Counted from the stretch's first letter, positions 15,446 through 25,696 are shown. The stretch is 64,000 bases of DNA from Clostridiales bacterium (GCA_003150035.1 QALR01000018.1:124001-188000); one strand, 5' to 3'. Numbers and translations are program-made. The notes: generated by a model from the sequence alone, not told the origin.

Positions 15446-18397
15446 TTACTCTGTCCGCAGAGCGACAACAGGATCCTTTTTCGCCGCAATCCTCGATGGA
15501 ATAAGTCCGGCAATCAAAGTCAAAGCGATGCTGATGATAACGAGAATGACCGCTCCGAGCACAGGCAACGAAGCACTTAGCGAACTGATTCCCGTCAGCG
15601 CGTGTAAGATCAGATTGACCGGAATGGTAATCAGCAGTGTAATACCAATTCCCAGCGCTCCGGAAATAAATCCTACTGATGCTGTCTCCGCATTGAATAC
15701 ACGGGAAATATCCCGTTTGGATGCGCCGATGGCGCGCAGGATGCCGATTTCCTTCGTTCTTTCCAAAACGGAAATATAGGTAATGATTCCAATCATAATA
15801 GAGGAAACGACAAGTGAAATTGCCACAAAAGCAATCAAAACATAAGAAATGGCATTGATAATCGTCGTGATAGAACTCATGAGAAGCGCAACATAATCGG
15901 TATAAGAAATTTGATCCTCATCAGGCACGCCCTCATTATACGCAGCGATCAGCGCAGAAATATTGTCTTTGTCCTCAAAGGTTGCAGCATAAATGCTGAT
16001 AGAGGAAGGGCTATCCAAATCGACATAGCCAAGCCGCTCAAGATTTTCTTCCAACGTCGCCTCAGAGGTCGTTGCCGGCATATATTCGTCATAAAGCGCC
16101 GCATACTCCGCCTCCGTAAAGATTTCGGCGTCAAAAAGCATGGCAAGCGCATCCGCACTCATTGCTGAAAGCTCCGCCTCCACTCTCGCCGCATACTCTT
16201 GTGCAATAGTTGTCTTTACGGACTCCAAGACGGCGGCATACAGCTCTTCGTCACCCATCGATTCAATATAGCCGCGGATTTCCGTCGTTTCCGTAATACC
16301 AAGCTGCTCCGCATAGGCGGCGACTACCATTTCCACAAGTTGCTCGCGGGTATACTGCGCAAGATACTCGTTTGCCGCCGCATCTAAATCCTCTTCAGGC
16401 ATTTTGGCCTGAATCGAAATATACAGCGCAGCTTTTTCCGCATTGGTAAGTCCACCGAAATATTCCTTGATTCGCTCCGCCTTTTCCGCATCGGTAAGAT
16501 TTTCTTCCCCTTCATTGACAAATGGCAACCCCGTCAAAATATCCACGGTGGGAGCCGCGAGCTGCTCCTTGACGATATCGCTTTCCTGCGCATGACGAAT
16601 GGCATACTCGGTGAGCGCACTGGTATAGCCGATGGCCCCGCTCATCATGGAAGAAACCGCGTCTCCGTTCGGGCGGATGATGCCGGAAACTTTCAAGGTG
16701 ATAGGCTTATCCGACTGATAAAGCAAGGAAATACCGGCTTCGCTCGCAGAAAGGTCCGTATAGGTTCCGTTTGTATTTTTGGAATAAAAATCCGAAGAAA
16801 GGATTAGTTTGAATGTTTTATCGCAGATTTCCTCATACGACCAGCTTTCCACCTTTCCTGTTTCTGTATTGCCCTCCATGGAGTCGATAAGCTCTTGTCT
16901 GACCTCCTCGGTCGTCTTTAGTCCGAGTGCATAAAGCGCAAGGTCGCTGATTTCATTGTTGTCATCCACAATCAAAACAATTTCATTATAAGAGGATGGC
17001 CAGCTTCCGTAAAGCAGCTCATACTGTTCATATAAAAGATCGTTGACAAGAGCGCCGTCCTCCCCGGGAAGCATTTCCTGCCAAACATCGAAGGAGGAAA
17101 AGGACATCATCTCATCCGAGCCTTGCGGCATGATAGAAAGGGCCTCCATCAATTCGGCAAGATCGGATTTAATGATATTTCCGTCCGTATCCTCGGTGTA
17201 AATATTGAAATCCAACGCGTAGGTATACTGAATCGCGCTGATATATTCAGCAAACTTCGGCGTTTCTTCCAGATATTTTTTGAAAGCCGCGAGATTGTTG
17301 TACTGAACGCTAGTGCTCGACAGGGAGCTGAGTAGTTCATACATGACGCGATTGGCATAGACTGCGTCAAGCTCATGCCCCACTGTCTGCGACGCGTTCG
17401 TATTCATAATCGTCGTGATAAGCCCCGTCATATCCACAGATTCCTCTTGAATGGTAATCGGATAGCTAGACAGCGTGTCCTCTTGGACACGGTTAATATA
17501 ACCCTGAACACCATTGGAAACCGCAAGAATGAGAGCAATGCCGATAATACCAATCGAGCCGGCAAAGCTCGTCAAAAAGGTCCGGCCCTTTTTCGTTTTT
17601 AAATTGTTCAGCGACAAGGAAAGCGCGGTAGCAAAGGACATGGAGCGATTTTTCAGCCTTTTTTCCTTTTTTCCCGCTTTCTTTTTTTCCGTCTCGGCAT
17701 TTTGAGAGGATTCTATTTCATGATAGGGATTGCTGTCGCCCGTAATTTTTCCATCCAGAATACGAACAATTCGTGTAGAATATTTCTCCGCAAGCTCCGG
17801 ATTATGTGTTACCATGATGACAAGTCTGTCTTTGGCAACCTCGCTGAGAAGCTCCATAATTTGAACGCTTGTCTCAGAATCCAAAGCGCCTGTCGGCTCG
17901 TCCGCAAGTAGAATTTCCGGATTATTGACGAGCGCCCTCGCGATAGCAACACGCTGCATCTGCCCACCGGAAAGCTGATTGGGCTTTTTATAAATTTCGC
18001 CGGCAAGGCCAACCTTTTCAAGCGCATTTTTCGCACGGCTACGTCTCTCCGCCCTCGACACGCCGGAAATCGTCAGCGCTAGCTCAACATTGGCAAGCAC
18101 GCTCTGGTGCGGAATCAAATTATAGCTCTGAAAAACAAATCCGATAGAATGGTTGCGATAGGCATCCCAATCCGCATCGCGAAACTCCTTCGTGGATTTT
18201 CCGCTAATGATGAGATCGCCGCTCGTATATCCGTCAAGCCCGCCGATAATGTTGAGAAGCGTCGTTTTTCCACAGCCGGAAGGTCCTAGCACCGAGACAA
18301 ACTCCGATTTTCGGAATTCAATATCAATTCCGCGGAGCGCCGCAACCTTGCTCTCTCCGGCAGTATATTCTTTACAGATTTGTTTCAGAACGAGCAT
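15446..18397 (-). CDS. ABC transporter ATPase-permease fusion, MacB/LolD-FtsX type
   Basis: The 983-residue protein joins a LolD-like ATPase to a FtsX/MacB-type permease. The ATPase has Walker A GPSGCGKTT at residues 38-46, signature LSGGQMQRVAIARAL and Walker B ADEPTGALD. A basic linker near residue 240 precedes the first membrane helix (about 275-295, SIGIIGIALILAV). An exported segment of roughly 540 residues, acidic and rich in Ala/Glu helices, follows; three helices close the protein. Mechanotransmission across the envelope, for peptides or lipids, is the family expectation. It has no separate partner gene. ATG 18397 follows an AAAGGA site. Confidence 0.88.
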   Translation of the reverse strand: MLVLKQICKEYTAGESKVAALRGIDIEFRKSEFVSVLGPSGCGKTTLLNIIGGLDGYTSGDLIISGKSTKEFRDADWDAYRNHSIGFVFQSYNLIPHQSVLANVELALTISGVSRAERRSRAKNALEKVGLAGEIYKKPNQLSGGQMQRVAIARALVNNPEILLADEPTGALDSETSVQIMELLSEVAKDRLVIMVTHNPELAEKYSTRIVRILDGKITGDSNPYHEIESSQNAETEKKKAGKKEKRLKNRSMSFATALSLSLNNLKTKKGRTFLTSFAGSIGIIGIALILAVSNGVQGYINRVQEDTLSSYPITIQEESVDMTGLITTIMNTNASQTVGHELDAVYANRVMYELLSSLSSTSVQYNNLAAFKKYLEETPKFAEYISAIQYTYALDFNIYTEDTDGNIIKSDLAELMEALSIMPQGSDEMMSFSSFDVWQEMLPGEDGALVNDLLYEQYELLYGSWPSSYNEIVLIVDDNNEISDLALYALGLKTTEEVRQELIDSMEGNTETGKVESWSYEEICDKTFKLILSSDFYSKNTNGTYTDLSASEAGISLLYQSDKPITLKVSGIIRPNGDAVSSMMSGAIGYTSALTEYAIRHAQESDIVKEQLAAPTVDILTGLPFVNEGEENLTDAEKAERIKEYFGGLTNAEKAALYISIQAKMPEEDLDAAANEYLAQYTREQLVEMVVAAYAEQLGITETTEIRGYIESMGDEELYAAVLESVKTTIAQEYAARVEAELSAMSADALAMLFDAEIFTEAEYAALYDEYMPATTSEATLEENLERLGYVDLDSPSSISIYAATFEDKDNISALIAAYNEGVPDEDQISYTDYVALLMSSITTIINAISYVLIAFVAISLVVSSIMIGIITYISVLERTKEIGILRAIGASKRDISRVFNAETASVGFISGALGIGITLLITIPVNLILHALTGISSLSASLPVLGAVILVIISIALTLIAGLIPSRIAAKKDPVVALRTE

Positions 18398-18522
18398 AAA
18401 AGAAGCGTCCTTTCCTGAACGATTATAAAAACTAAGGCCATTACAATATCTATATAAATAATAGTATAAATTTATTTTATGAATAGCTTATGAATGGAAT
18501 GTATATTTTCATACATCAAGAA

Positions 18523-18557
18523 GGAACGCTGCCTGTAGATATCACAGGCAGCGTTCC
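18523..18557 (-). terminator. Terminator downstream of ftsH
   Basis: Arms of 14 bp (18523-18536 and 18544-18557, beginning GGAACGCTGCC) with a 7-base loop form a very stable stem 11 bases after the ftsH stop. The T-tract on the minus strand (TTCTT) is weak. Confidence 0.75.
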
Positions 18558-18568
18558 ACGCCGTTTTA

Positions 18569-20599
18569 TCAAATATCCGGACGGAATGGATTCTCTCCGT
18601 TTCTGGCCTTTTCTTCTTCAGCACGGCGACGGGCCTCTTCCTCATCGCGGCGTCGCGCTTCCGCCTCTGCCGCCTCACGAAGCTTGTTTTCCTCCTCGGA
18701 ACGGCGGCGCTTTTCTTCGCCGATTTTCACGATTTCCTCCATCGTAGCATCGGTTTCCATCGCTGCTTTAAACTGTTCGTCATCCATGATTTCATTTTCA
18801 ACCAAGAAAGCAGCAATAAAATCAAGCTTTTCACGGTGCTCGGAAAGAATCTTCTTTGCCCTCGCATATGCCTCATCGATGATCTTCTTGATTTCACTAT
18901 CAATCACGGCAGCCGTCTGCTCGGAATAATCCTTCCCCGTATTGAAATCACGCCCGAGGAACACTTCGTCGTCGCTGTGCTCGCTGCCAAGGTGGATAGT
19001 TCCGACAGCATCGCTCATGCCGTAAACGGTAACCATTTTGCGGGCGATCTGCGTGGCCCTCTGAATATCGTTGGAGGCACCGCCGGAAATATCGCCGAAT
19101 ACGATTTCCTCCGCCGCGCGTCCGCCAAGGAGCATGGCAATGTTCTCTCTCAGCTCGTTTTTATACACGCTGTATTTATCCTCAACCGGAGGATTCAGCG
19201 TATAGCCGAGTGCTCTGCCGGAAGGAATAATCGATATCTGACGCACCGGGTCCTGCGTCGGCAGGAAGTGAGCCAGAATCGCATGACCCGCCTCATGATA
19301 AGCGGTCTTGCGCTTTTCTTCTTCTTTAATTTTGTAATTGCGCTTCTGGGTTCCGACCGTAATTTTGATAAGAGATTCCTCAATATCCACCATGCCAATG
19401 AGCGCCTTGTTCTTTCTCGCCGCGAGCAGCGCCGCTTCATTGAGCAGGTTCGCAAGGTCCGCACCGGTAAAGCCAACCGTGGTCTGCGCGATTTTCTTTA
19501 GATCCACATCATTTTCAAACGGCTTGCCTTTCGCGTGTACCTTAAGAATATCCTCTCTGCCCTTGATATCGGGATAATTCACGGTAATCTGCCTGTCAAA
19601 ACGTCCCGGACGCAAAAGCGCCGGATCGAGGATATCAGGACGGTTGGTCGCCGCAATGACAATGACGCCGTCATGTCCGCCGAAGCCATCCATTTCCACA
19701 AGCAATTGGTTTAGCGTCTGCTCCCTCTCGTCATGTCCGCCGCCAAGGCCCGTACCGCGGCGGCGGCCCACTGCATCAATTTCGTCGATAAAGATGATGC
19801 TCGCAGGCGCTTTCTTTGCCGTCTCAAACAGATCGCGCACACGAGAGGCACCGACGCCGACATACATTTCGACAAAATCGGAACCGGAAATAGAGAAGAA
19901 GGGAACGTCCGCCTCGCCTGCCGTTGCCTTAGCAAGCAGCGTCTTACCCGTTCCGGGAGGACCGACAAGCAGCACACCGCGCGGAATTTTAGCGCCAAGT
20001 CTGCGGTATTTTGCCGGGTCACGCAGGTATTCTACGACCTCGCGCAGCTCTTCCTTTTCCTCGTCCGCACCAGCGACATCACTAAAATAGACACGGGTTT
20101 TATCCCGATTCGGCACCTTCACACGCGCTTTGGAAAACGCAGTCATTTTGCGTTCTCCATCCGAAAGCTTATTTGCCATATAGAACCAGAACGCCACGCC
20201 GATAACCAGAATAATCAAATACGGCAAAAGTGACACAAGCCACGAGGTCTGCCTCGGCTCCTCGATGACATAGGATTTCAGCGTCCTCTGCTCTTCAGGC
20301 AGATCGAGCTGCGCATCGATGTATTCATCGACATCTGCCTTGAACATCAGAAGATCCCGCAGACGAAGCTGATAAGTTTTCGGGTTTCCATTGGCATCGG
20401 TTTCCGTTGTCTTGATGGTTAAGAGATTGCTCGAGCTGATGCTGCACTCGACAACCTTGTTGTCATGAAACAGCTCAAGCACTTCTCCATATGTGATGCT
20501 CTCGGCGCTGCTTCTGCTGCTCAGCAGACTGAGGCACGCCAGAATCAAAGCGGCAATCAGGACGACATATAGAATAATCGTCTTTGTGTTTCCCTTCAT
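18569..20599 (-). CDS. ftsH: ATP-dependent zinc metalloprotease FtsH
   Basis: The 676-residue membrane-anchored AAA+ protease degrades misfolded membrane proteins and selected regulators. Membrane segments lie at about 7-25 and 123-141 with a small external domain between. The AAA module has Walker A GPPGTGKT at 213-220, Walker B IIFIDEID near 268-274, and the SRH arginines near RPGRFDRQ (330-337). The protease has the zinc site HEAGH at 435-439. The C-terminus ends in about 60 very charged residues (runs of Glu and Arg), a likely coiled coil and longer than in many homologues. The gene stands alone between two terminable units. Confidence 0.97.
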   Translation of the reverse strand: MKGNTKTIILYVVLIAALILACLSLLSSRSSAESITYGEVLELFHDNKVVECSISSSNLLTIKTTETDANGNPKTYQLRLRDLLMFKADVDEYIDAQLDLPEEQRTLKSYVIEEPRQTSWLVSLLPYLIILVIGVAFWFYMANKLSDGERKMTAFSKARVKVPNRDKTRVYFSDVAGADEEKEELREVVEYLRDPAKYRRLGAKIPRGVLLVGPPGTGKTLLAKATAGEADVPFFSISGSDFVEMYVGVGASRVRDLFETAKKAPASIIFIDEIDAVGRRRGTGLGGGHDEREQTLNQLLVEMDGFGGHDGVIVIAATNRPDILDPALLRPGRFDRQITVNYPDIKGREDILKVHAKGKPFENDVDLKKIAQTTVGFTGADLANLLNEAALLAARKNKALIGMVDIEESLIKITVGTQKRNYKIKEEEKRKTAYHEAGHAILAHFLPTQDPVRQISIIPSGRALGYTLNPPVEDKYSVYKNELRENIAMLLGGRAAEEIVFGDISGGASNDIQRATQIARKMVTVYGMSDAVGTIHLGSEHSDDEVFLGRDFNTGKDYSEQTAAVIDSEIKKIIDEAYARAKKILSEHREKLDFIAAFLVENEIMDDEQFKAAMETDATMEEIVKIGEEKRRRSEEENKLREAAEAEARRRDEEEARRRAEEEKARNGENPFRPDI

Positions 20600-20668
20600 G
20601 TCTTCATTTTCCTCCGGAGGTTGACGTTATAGAATAAACAAAAAATGAAATTCTCTCAAATTACGGTT

Positions 20669-20677
20669 AGTATAGCA
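20669..20677 (-). promoter_or_regulatory. Extended -10 promoter of ftsH
   Basis: The minus strand reads TGCTATACT, an extended -10 element (TGnTATACT) about 70 bases before ATG 20599. No good -35 box is at the usual distance. The Shine-Dalgarno lies in a perfect palindrome CCTCCGGAGG at 20611-20620. Confidence 0.5.
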
Positions 20678-20744
20678 ATTTTTAATGTCACTGATATGGA
20701 AAAAATGTGAACATTCTTTATATTTTATTAAAAGCCGGGGCTCT

Positions 20745-23561
20745 CTATTCCAGAATTTTTTTCAGATACTGCCCCGTATAAGAGCGCTCGCAAGCAGCAA
20801 CCTCTTCCGGCGTTCCCGCGGCCACGGCTGTCCCGCCTCCGTCCCCGCCCTCGGGTCCGAGGTCGATGATATAATCCGCCGTCTTGATGACGTCGAGGTT
20901 ATGTTCAATCACAAGCACCGTATTTCCACTCTCACAAAGCCGATTCAGGATAACTAGCAGCTTTGCCACATCGTCCGTGTGCAGTCCCGTCGTCGGCTCG
21001 TCGAGGATATAAATCGTTTTTCCCGTGCCGCGCCGGGAGAGCTCCGTTGCCAGCTTCACCCGCTGTGCCTCTCCGCCGGAAAGCGTCGTCGAAGACTGTC
21101 CAATCTTGATATAGCCAAGTCCTACATCGTAGAGCGTCTGAAGCTTTCGTAAAATTTTCGGATGGTTTTCAAAAAAGGAAAGCCCCTCCTCAACGGTCAT
21201 GTCCAGAACGTCGAAAATATTTTTTCCTTTATATTTCACCTCAAGCGTCTCGTGATTATACCGCTTGCCGTGACAGGTATCACAGGTGACATATACATCC
21301 GGCAAAAAATGCATTTCGATGCAGCGCACACCGTCCCCCTCGCACATTTCGCAGCGCCCGCCCTTGATATTGAAGGAAAAACGACCCGCGGTATAGCCGC
21401 GCGCCTTGGCGTCAGGCGTCATTGCGAACAGCTCTCGGATATCCGTGAACAGTCCCGTATATGTCGCGGGATTCGAGCGCGGCGTGCGCCCAATCGGGCT
21501 CTGGTCAATGGAGACGACCTTATCAAGGTTCTCCATTCCGTCAATTCTGTCGAATTTGCCGGGATAGGTCGCCGCCCGATTCAGCTTTCTGGCAAGCTCC
21601 CGCAGCAGCACGGCATTCACAAGCGAGGATTTTCCCGAGCCGGAAACACCCGTCACGCAGGTAAACGTTCCAAGCGGGAAACGAACCGTCAGATTTTTCA
21701 GATTGTTTTCGGCGGCGCCGACGACGGTGAGCCACTTCCCGTTTCCGGGGCGTCTTTTCGCCGGGACCGGAATCTTCTTTTTTCCGGAAAGATACTGCCC
21801 TGTGAGCGAACGCTCGCAGGCCATCACCTCCTGCGGCGTTCCGGCGGCGACCACCTCGCCGCCGTGGATGCCGGCGCCGGGACCGATATCCACAATATAA
21901 TCCGCTGCGAGCATGGTTTCCTCGTCATGCTCGACGACGATCACGGTATTGCCTGTATCGCGCAGCTGCTTCAGTGTAGCGATCAGCTTGGAATTATCAC
22001 GCTGATGAAGTCCGATGCTCGGTTCGTCAAGGATATACATCACGCCGACAAGCGATGACCCGATCTGCGTTGCGAGCCGGATGCGCTGCGCCTCTCCGCC
22101 GGAAAGCGTTCCCGCTTTTCGCCAAAGCGTCAGATAATCGAGCCCGACGCTCCTGAGAAAGCCAAGCCGCGCACGAATTTCTTTCAAAATTTCCTTGGCA
22201 ATCTGCTGCTCCGTCGCGTCCAGCGTAAGAGCTTCAAAAAATTCAAGCTCACGCGTCACGTTCAACGAGCAAAGCTCGTAAATATTCAAGCCTCCGACCG
22301 TCACGGAGAGCGTCTCGGGCGATAGCCTTTTCCCGTGACAGACAGGGCATGGCGTAAAGTCCAAAAAGTCGTTGTAATATTCGTTGCCAGACTGCTCGAT
22401 GCGGGATTCGATGATGTTCAAGATGCCGTTCCACGAGGAATAGGTTTCCCGTCCCTCGCCGCCGAAATACCGCACGACGTGGTATCGCTTCGAGCCGGTT
22501 CCGCGCAGCAGCGCATGCATCGCCTCGCCGGAATACTCCCGCAGCGGCATGTCAAGCGTGAAGCCGTATTCGCGCCCGACCGCTTCAATAAGCGGCGCGT
22601 TCCAGCTTTCCTCCTCCATACTCTTGAAGCCGTTGACGGCAATCGCGCCCTCCCGCAGGGAAAGCGAAGGATCCGGAATCACTTTTCTTTCCGACACGAC
22701 CTGCATCTCTCCCATGCCGGCGCACTTCTCACAGGCGCCAAACGGACTGTTGAAGGAAAACATGCGCGGGGAGAGCTCACTCATGGCAATTCCGTGCTCC
22801 TCGCAGGCATAATTTTGAGAAAAACGCATCTCCTCGTTCGTATCGGGCAGATAGACGACCGCAATACCGCCTCCGAGAGAAAGCGCGGTTTCCAGCGAAT
22901 CGGAAAGGCGGCGACGAATATCCGGCTTCATGACAAGCCGATCCACAACGATTTCAATCGTATGCTTCTTGTTTTTGTCGAGCGTCGGAATTTCATCGAG
23001 CGCATATACATAACCATCCACGCGCACACGCGCATAGCCGTTTTTGCGGGCATCATCAAAAACCTTTTCATGCATACCCTTTTTACCGTTTACCGCGGGT
23101 GCGATGAGAAGGAATTTCGTTCCCTCGGCAAGCGACATGATCTTTTCGATAATAACGTCCGTCGGCATTTTCCGAATTTCCTTGCCGCAAACCGGACAAT
23201 GCGGAATTCCGATTCTCGCATAAAGCAGACGCAGATAATCGTAAATTTCCGTGACGGTCCCGACGGTAGACCTGGGATTCTTGGAAGTAGTTTTCTGGTC
23301 AATGGAAATCGCCGGAGAGAGTCCGTCGATAAAATCGACGTCCGGTTTGTCGAGCTGTCCCAGAAACTGTCTGGCATAGGACGACAGCGATTCGACAAAG
23401 CGGCGGTGCCCCTCGGCGTATAGCGTGTCAAAAGCGAGCGACGACTTTCCGGAGCCGGAAAGTCCCGTAAAAATCACAAGCTTATCGCGCGGGATCTCCA
23501 CATCTATATTTTTAAGGTTATGCACTCTCGCGCCTTTTATGCGGATGGATTTGGTTGACAT
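20745..23561 (-). CDS. uvrA: Excinuclease ABC subunit A
   Basis: The 938-residue damage sensor of nucleotide excision repair has two ABC ATPase halves: Walker A GLSGSGKSS near residue 33 and GVSGSGKSS near 640, and two LSGGE-type signatures (GTLSGGEAQRIRLA, TTLSGGEAQRVKLA). Zinc-finger cysteine pairs are visible (CPVCG near 120, CEKCAG, CPVCHG, CEMCEG, CDTCHG). Length is normal. It lies 27 bases downstream of uvrB in the same transcript. The usual order uvrB-uvrA is kept. Confidence 0.98.
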   Translation of the reverse strand: MSTKSIRIKGARVHNLKNIDVEIPRDKLVIFTGLSGSGKSSLAFDTLYAEGHRRFVESLSSYARQFLGQLDKPDVDFIDGLSPAISIDQKTTSKNPRSTVGTVTEIYDYLRLLYARIGIPHCPVCGKEIRKMPTDVIIEKIMSLAEGTKFLLIAPAVNGKKGMHEKVFDDARKNGYARVRVDGYVYALDEIPTLDKNKKHTIEIVVDRLVMKPDIRRRLSDSLETALSLGGGIAVVYLPDTNEEMRFSQNYACEEHGIAMSELSPRMFSFNSPFGACEKCAGMGEMQVVSERKVIPDPSLSLREGAIAVNGFKSMEEESWNAPLIEAVGREYGFTLDMPLREYSGEAMHALLRGTGSKRYHVVRYFGGEGRETYSSWNGILNIIESRIEQSGNEYYNDFLDFTPCPVCHGKRLSPETLSVTVGGLNIYELCSLNVTRELEFFEALTLDATEQQIAKEILKEIRARLGFLRSVGLDYLTLWRKAGTLSGGEAQRIRLATQIGSSLVGVMYILDEPSIGLHQRDNSKLIATLKQLRDTGNTVIVVEHDEETMLAADYIVDIGPGAGIHGGEVVAAGTPQEVMACERSLTGQYLSGKKKIPVPAKRRPGNGKWLTVVGAAENNLKNLTVRFPLGTFTCVTGVSGSGKSSLVNAVLLRELARKLNRAATYPGKFDRIDGMENLDKVVSIDQSPIGRTPRSNPATYTGLFTDIRELFAMTPDAKARGYTAGRFSFNIKGGRCEMCEGDGVRCIEMHFLPDVYVTCDTCHGKRYNHETLEVKYKGKNIFDVLDMTVEEGLSFFENHPKILRKLQTLYDVGLGYIKIGQSSTTLSGGEAQRVKLATELSRRGTGKTIYILDEPTTGLHTDDVAKLLVILNRLCESGNTVLVIEHNLDVIKTADYIIDLGPEGGDGGGTAVAAGTPEEVAACERSYTGQYLKKILE

Positions 23562-23588
23562 GGATATCGGCCTTTCGGTTTTTCATCT

Positions 23589-25553
23589 TTATTTTTTCAG
23601 CTTCGCAATGGAATCGCGCAGGTATGCGGCGCGTTCAAAGTCAAGAACAGCAGCGGCAGTCTTCATTTCTTTTGTCAGCTGCTCGATGAGTGTTTCCTTT
23701 TGCTTTTTTGTCAGCTTTTTATTCTTTTCCGCCTTCGTGATTTCCTCACGAGACGTAATTTCAATGACGGCGCGCACATCCTTGTGAATGGTCTTGGGAA
23801 TGATGCCGTGCGCCTCATTGTACACGGTCTGTATCCCCCGGCGGCGCTCCGTTTCGGCGATCGCGTGCGCCATGGAGCCCGTCACGGTATCGGCGTACAT
23901 GATAACCGTGCCGTCCGCATTTCTCGCCGCACGGCCAATGGTTTGGATAAGCGAAGTTTCCGACCGGAGAAAGCCCTCCTTGTCGGCATCCAGAATCGCG
24001 ACAAGGGAAACCTCCGGAATATCCAAGCCCTCGCGCAAAAGATTGATTCCCACCAGCACGTCGAAAACCCCCAGACGCAGGTCGCGGATGAGTTCTTGAC
24101 GCTCCATCGTTTCCACATTGTGATGGATATAACGCACTTTAATGAGATTCATCTCCAGATATTCGCAGATATCCTCCGCCATTTTCTTGGTCAGCGTCGT
24201 CACCAGCACGCGCTCCCCACGCTCGGCACGGATGCGGATTTCCCCCATCAGGTCGTCGATCTGTCCCTTAACGGGACGGATTTCCACCTTCGGGTCGACA
24301 AGTCCCGTCGGACGGATGATCTGCTCGACAAGTCTTGCGGAATGCTTTCTTTCATAATCGCCGGGCGTCGCGCTGACGTAGATGACCTGGTTCAGCTTCT
24401 TCTCAAATTCATCAAAGAAAAGCGGGCGGTTGTCGAATGCCGACGGCAGACGGAACCCATAATCGACAAGGTTCTTTTTTCTCGCATAGTCGCCTCCGCT
24501 CATGCCGCGCACCTGCGGCAGCGTAACGTGGGACTCGTCCACAAACAGAAGAAAGTCCCGCGGAAAATAGTCGAGAAGCGTATACGGCGTCGAGCCGGGC
24601 GCGCGTCCTGACAGGACGCGCGAATAGTTTTCGACTCCGGAGCAGAAGCCCACCTCGCGCAGCATCTCCATATCATATTTCGTGCGCTCCGCAATGCGCT
24701 GCGCTTCGAGAAGCTGCCCGTTCGCTTTGAAATATTCTACCCTGTCCGCAAGCTCCGCTTCGATCTCTCGAATCGCCGCTTCTTTTTTCTCGTCTGAGGT
24801 CGCATAATGGGACGCAGGATAGATGGCGGCATACGTCATAAGCCCGAGAATTTCGCCGGTGGTCGTGTTGATTTCGCAAAGACGGTCGATTTCGTCTCCA
24901 AAGAATTCCACGCGGACCGCCGTCCTGCCGGAGGCCGGCATAATATCGATGGTATCGCCCCGAATACGGAAATTGTCGCGTTCGAGCGAGATGTCGTTTC
25001 GATTATAGCTGATGGCGATCAGCTGACGCGCAAGCGCATCCATGGAAATCTGCATGCCCGGACGCAAAGCCAGCACCAGTCTCTGATACTCCGTAGGATC
25101 GCCGAGCGAATAAATGCAGGACACGCTTGACACGATGACAACATCTCGCCGTTCAAACAAAGCGGAAGTCGCGCTGTGGCGGAGCCTGTCGATTTCATCG
25201 TTGATGGAAGAATCTTTCTCAATATACAAATCCTTGCCGGGGATATACGCCTCCGGCTGATAATAATCATAGTAGGAGACAAAATATTCCACGGCATTTT
25301 CGGGGAAAAATTCCCGAAACTCTGAGCAAAGCTGCGCGGCCAGCGTCTTATTGTGCGCAAGCACCAGCGTCGGACGGTTGCAGTTCGCGATGATATTCGC
25401 CATCGTGAACGTTTTTCCGGAACCGGTGACGCCGACAAGAGCCTGCTCGCGGTCGCCGTTCAGAACACCGCGCGTCAACGCTTCAATCGCCTCCGGTTGA
25501 TCGCCGGTCGGCGCATAAGGCGAAACCAACTTAAAGCGGTCCGTATCCGTCAC
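23589..25553 (-). CDS. uvrB: Excinuclease ABC subunit B
   Basis: The helicase-like subunit loads onto damage with UvrA and recruits UvrC. Of about 654 residues, GVTGSGKTFTMAN near residue 40 is Walker A, YYDYYQPEAYIP near 95 belongs to the beta-hairpin, DESHVTLPQ to motif II, and the last 40 residues form the UVR domain (AAAVLDFERAAYLRDSI). The start is unresolved: the only good Shine-Dalgarno, CGGAGG (25553-25558), overlaps the GTG at 25553, while an in-frame ACG at 25544 sits at ideal distance. The protein begins near this point in either case. A promoter lies at 25599-25627. Confidence 0.97.
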   Translation of the reverse strand: MTDTDRFKLVSPYAPTGDQPEAIEALTRGVLNGDREQALVGVTGSGKTFTMANIIANCNRPTLVLAHNKTLAAQLCSEFREFFPENAVEYFVSYYDYYQPEAYIPGKDLYIEKDSSINDEIDRLRHSATSALFERRDVVIVSSVSCIYSLGDPTEYQRLVLALRPGMQISMDALARQLIAISYNRNDISLERDNFRIRGDTIDIMPASGRTAVRVEFFGDEIDRLCEINTTTGEILGLMTYAAIYPASHYATSDEKKEAAIREIEAELADRVEYFKANGQLLEAQRIAERTKYDMEMLREVGFCSGVENYSRVLSGRAPGSTPYTLLDYFPRDFLLFVDESHVTLPQVRGMSGGDYARKKNLVDYGFRLPSAFDNRPLFFDEFEKKLNQVIYVSATPGDYERKHSARLVEQIIRPTGLVDPKVEIRPVKGQIDDLMGEIRIRAERGERVLVTTLTKKMAEDICEYLEMNLIKVRYIHHNVETMERQELIRDLRLGVFDVLVGINLLREGLDIPEVSLVAILDADKEGFLRSETSLIQTIGRAARNADGTVIMYADTVTGSMAHAIAETERRRGIQTVYNEAHGIIPKTIHKDVRAVIEITSREEITKAEKNKKLTKKQKETLIEQLTKEMKTAAAVLDFERAAYLRDSIAKLKK

Positions 25554-25585
25554 CTCCGTTTGTTTTTTGTCTCTTTTTCAAGGCC

Positions 25586-25627
25586 ATATACTTTAATTAG
25601 TATATCACACTTCATTTCTATTTTCAA
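25586..25627 (-). promoter_or_regulatory. uvrBA promoter with inverted repeat over the -10 box
   Basis: Minus-strand TTGAAA (25622-25627), 17 bases, TATACT (25599-25604). The -10 box is the inner part of an inverted repeat ATATACT (25586-25592), six bases, AGTATAT (25599-25605), a possible operator. No GAAC-N4-GTTC LexA box is visible nearby. Confidence 0.7.
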
Positions 25628-25696
25628 CCTGTTTTTTACATGCAAAAAACAAATGTTTTATGTTTTTTCAAAAAAATATTTGCCGCCAAACAACGA

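Noticed and set aside
22335..23423. A 362-codon plus-strand frame opposite uvrA
   Set aside because: uvrA is unmistakable on the minus strand; the other frame is a shadow.
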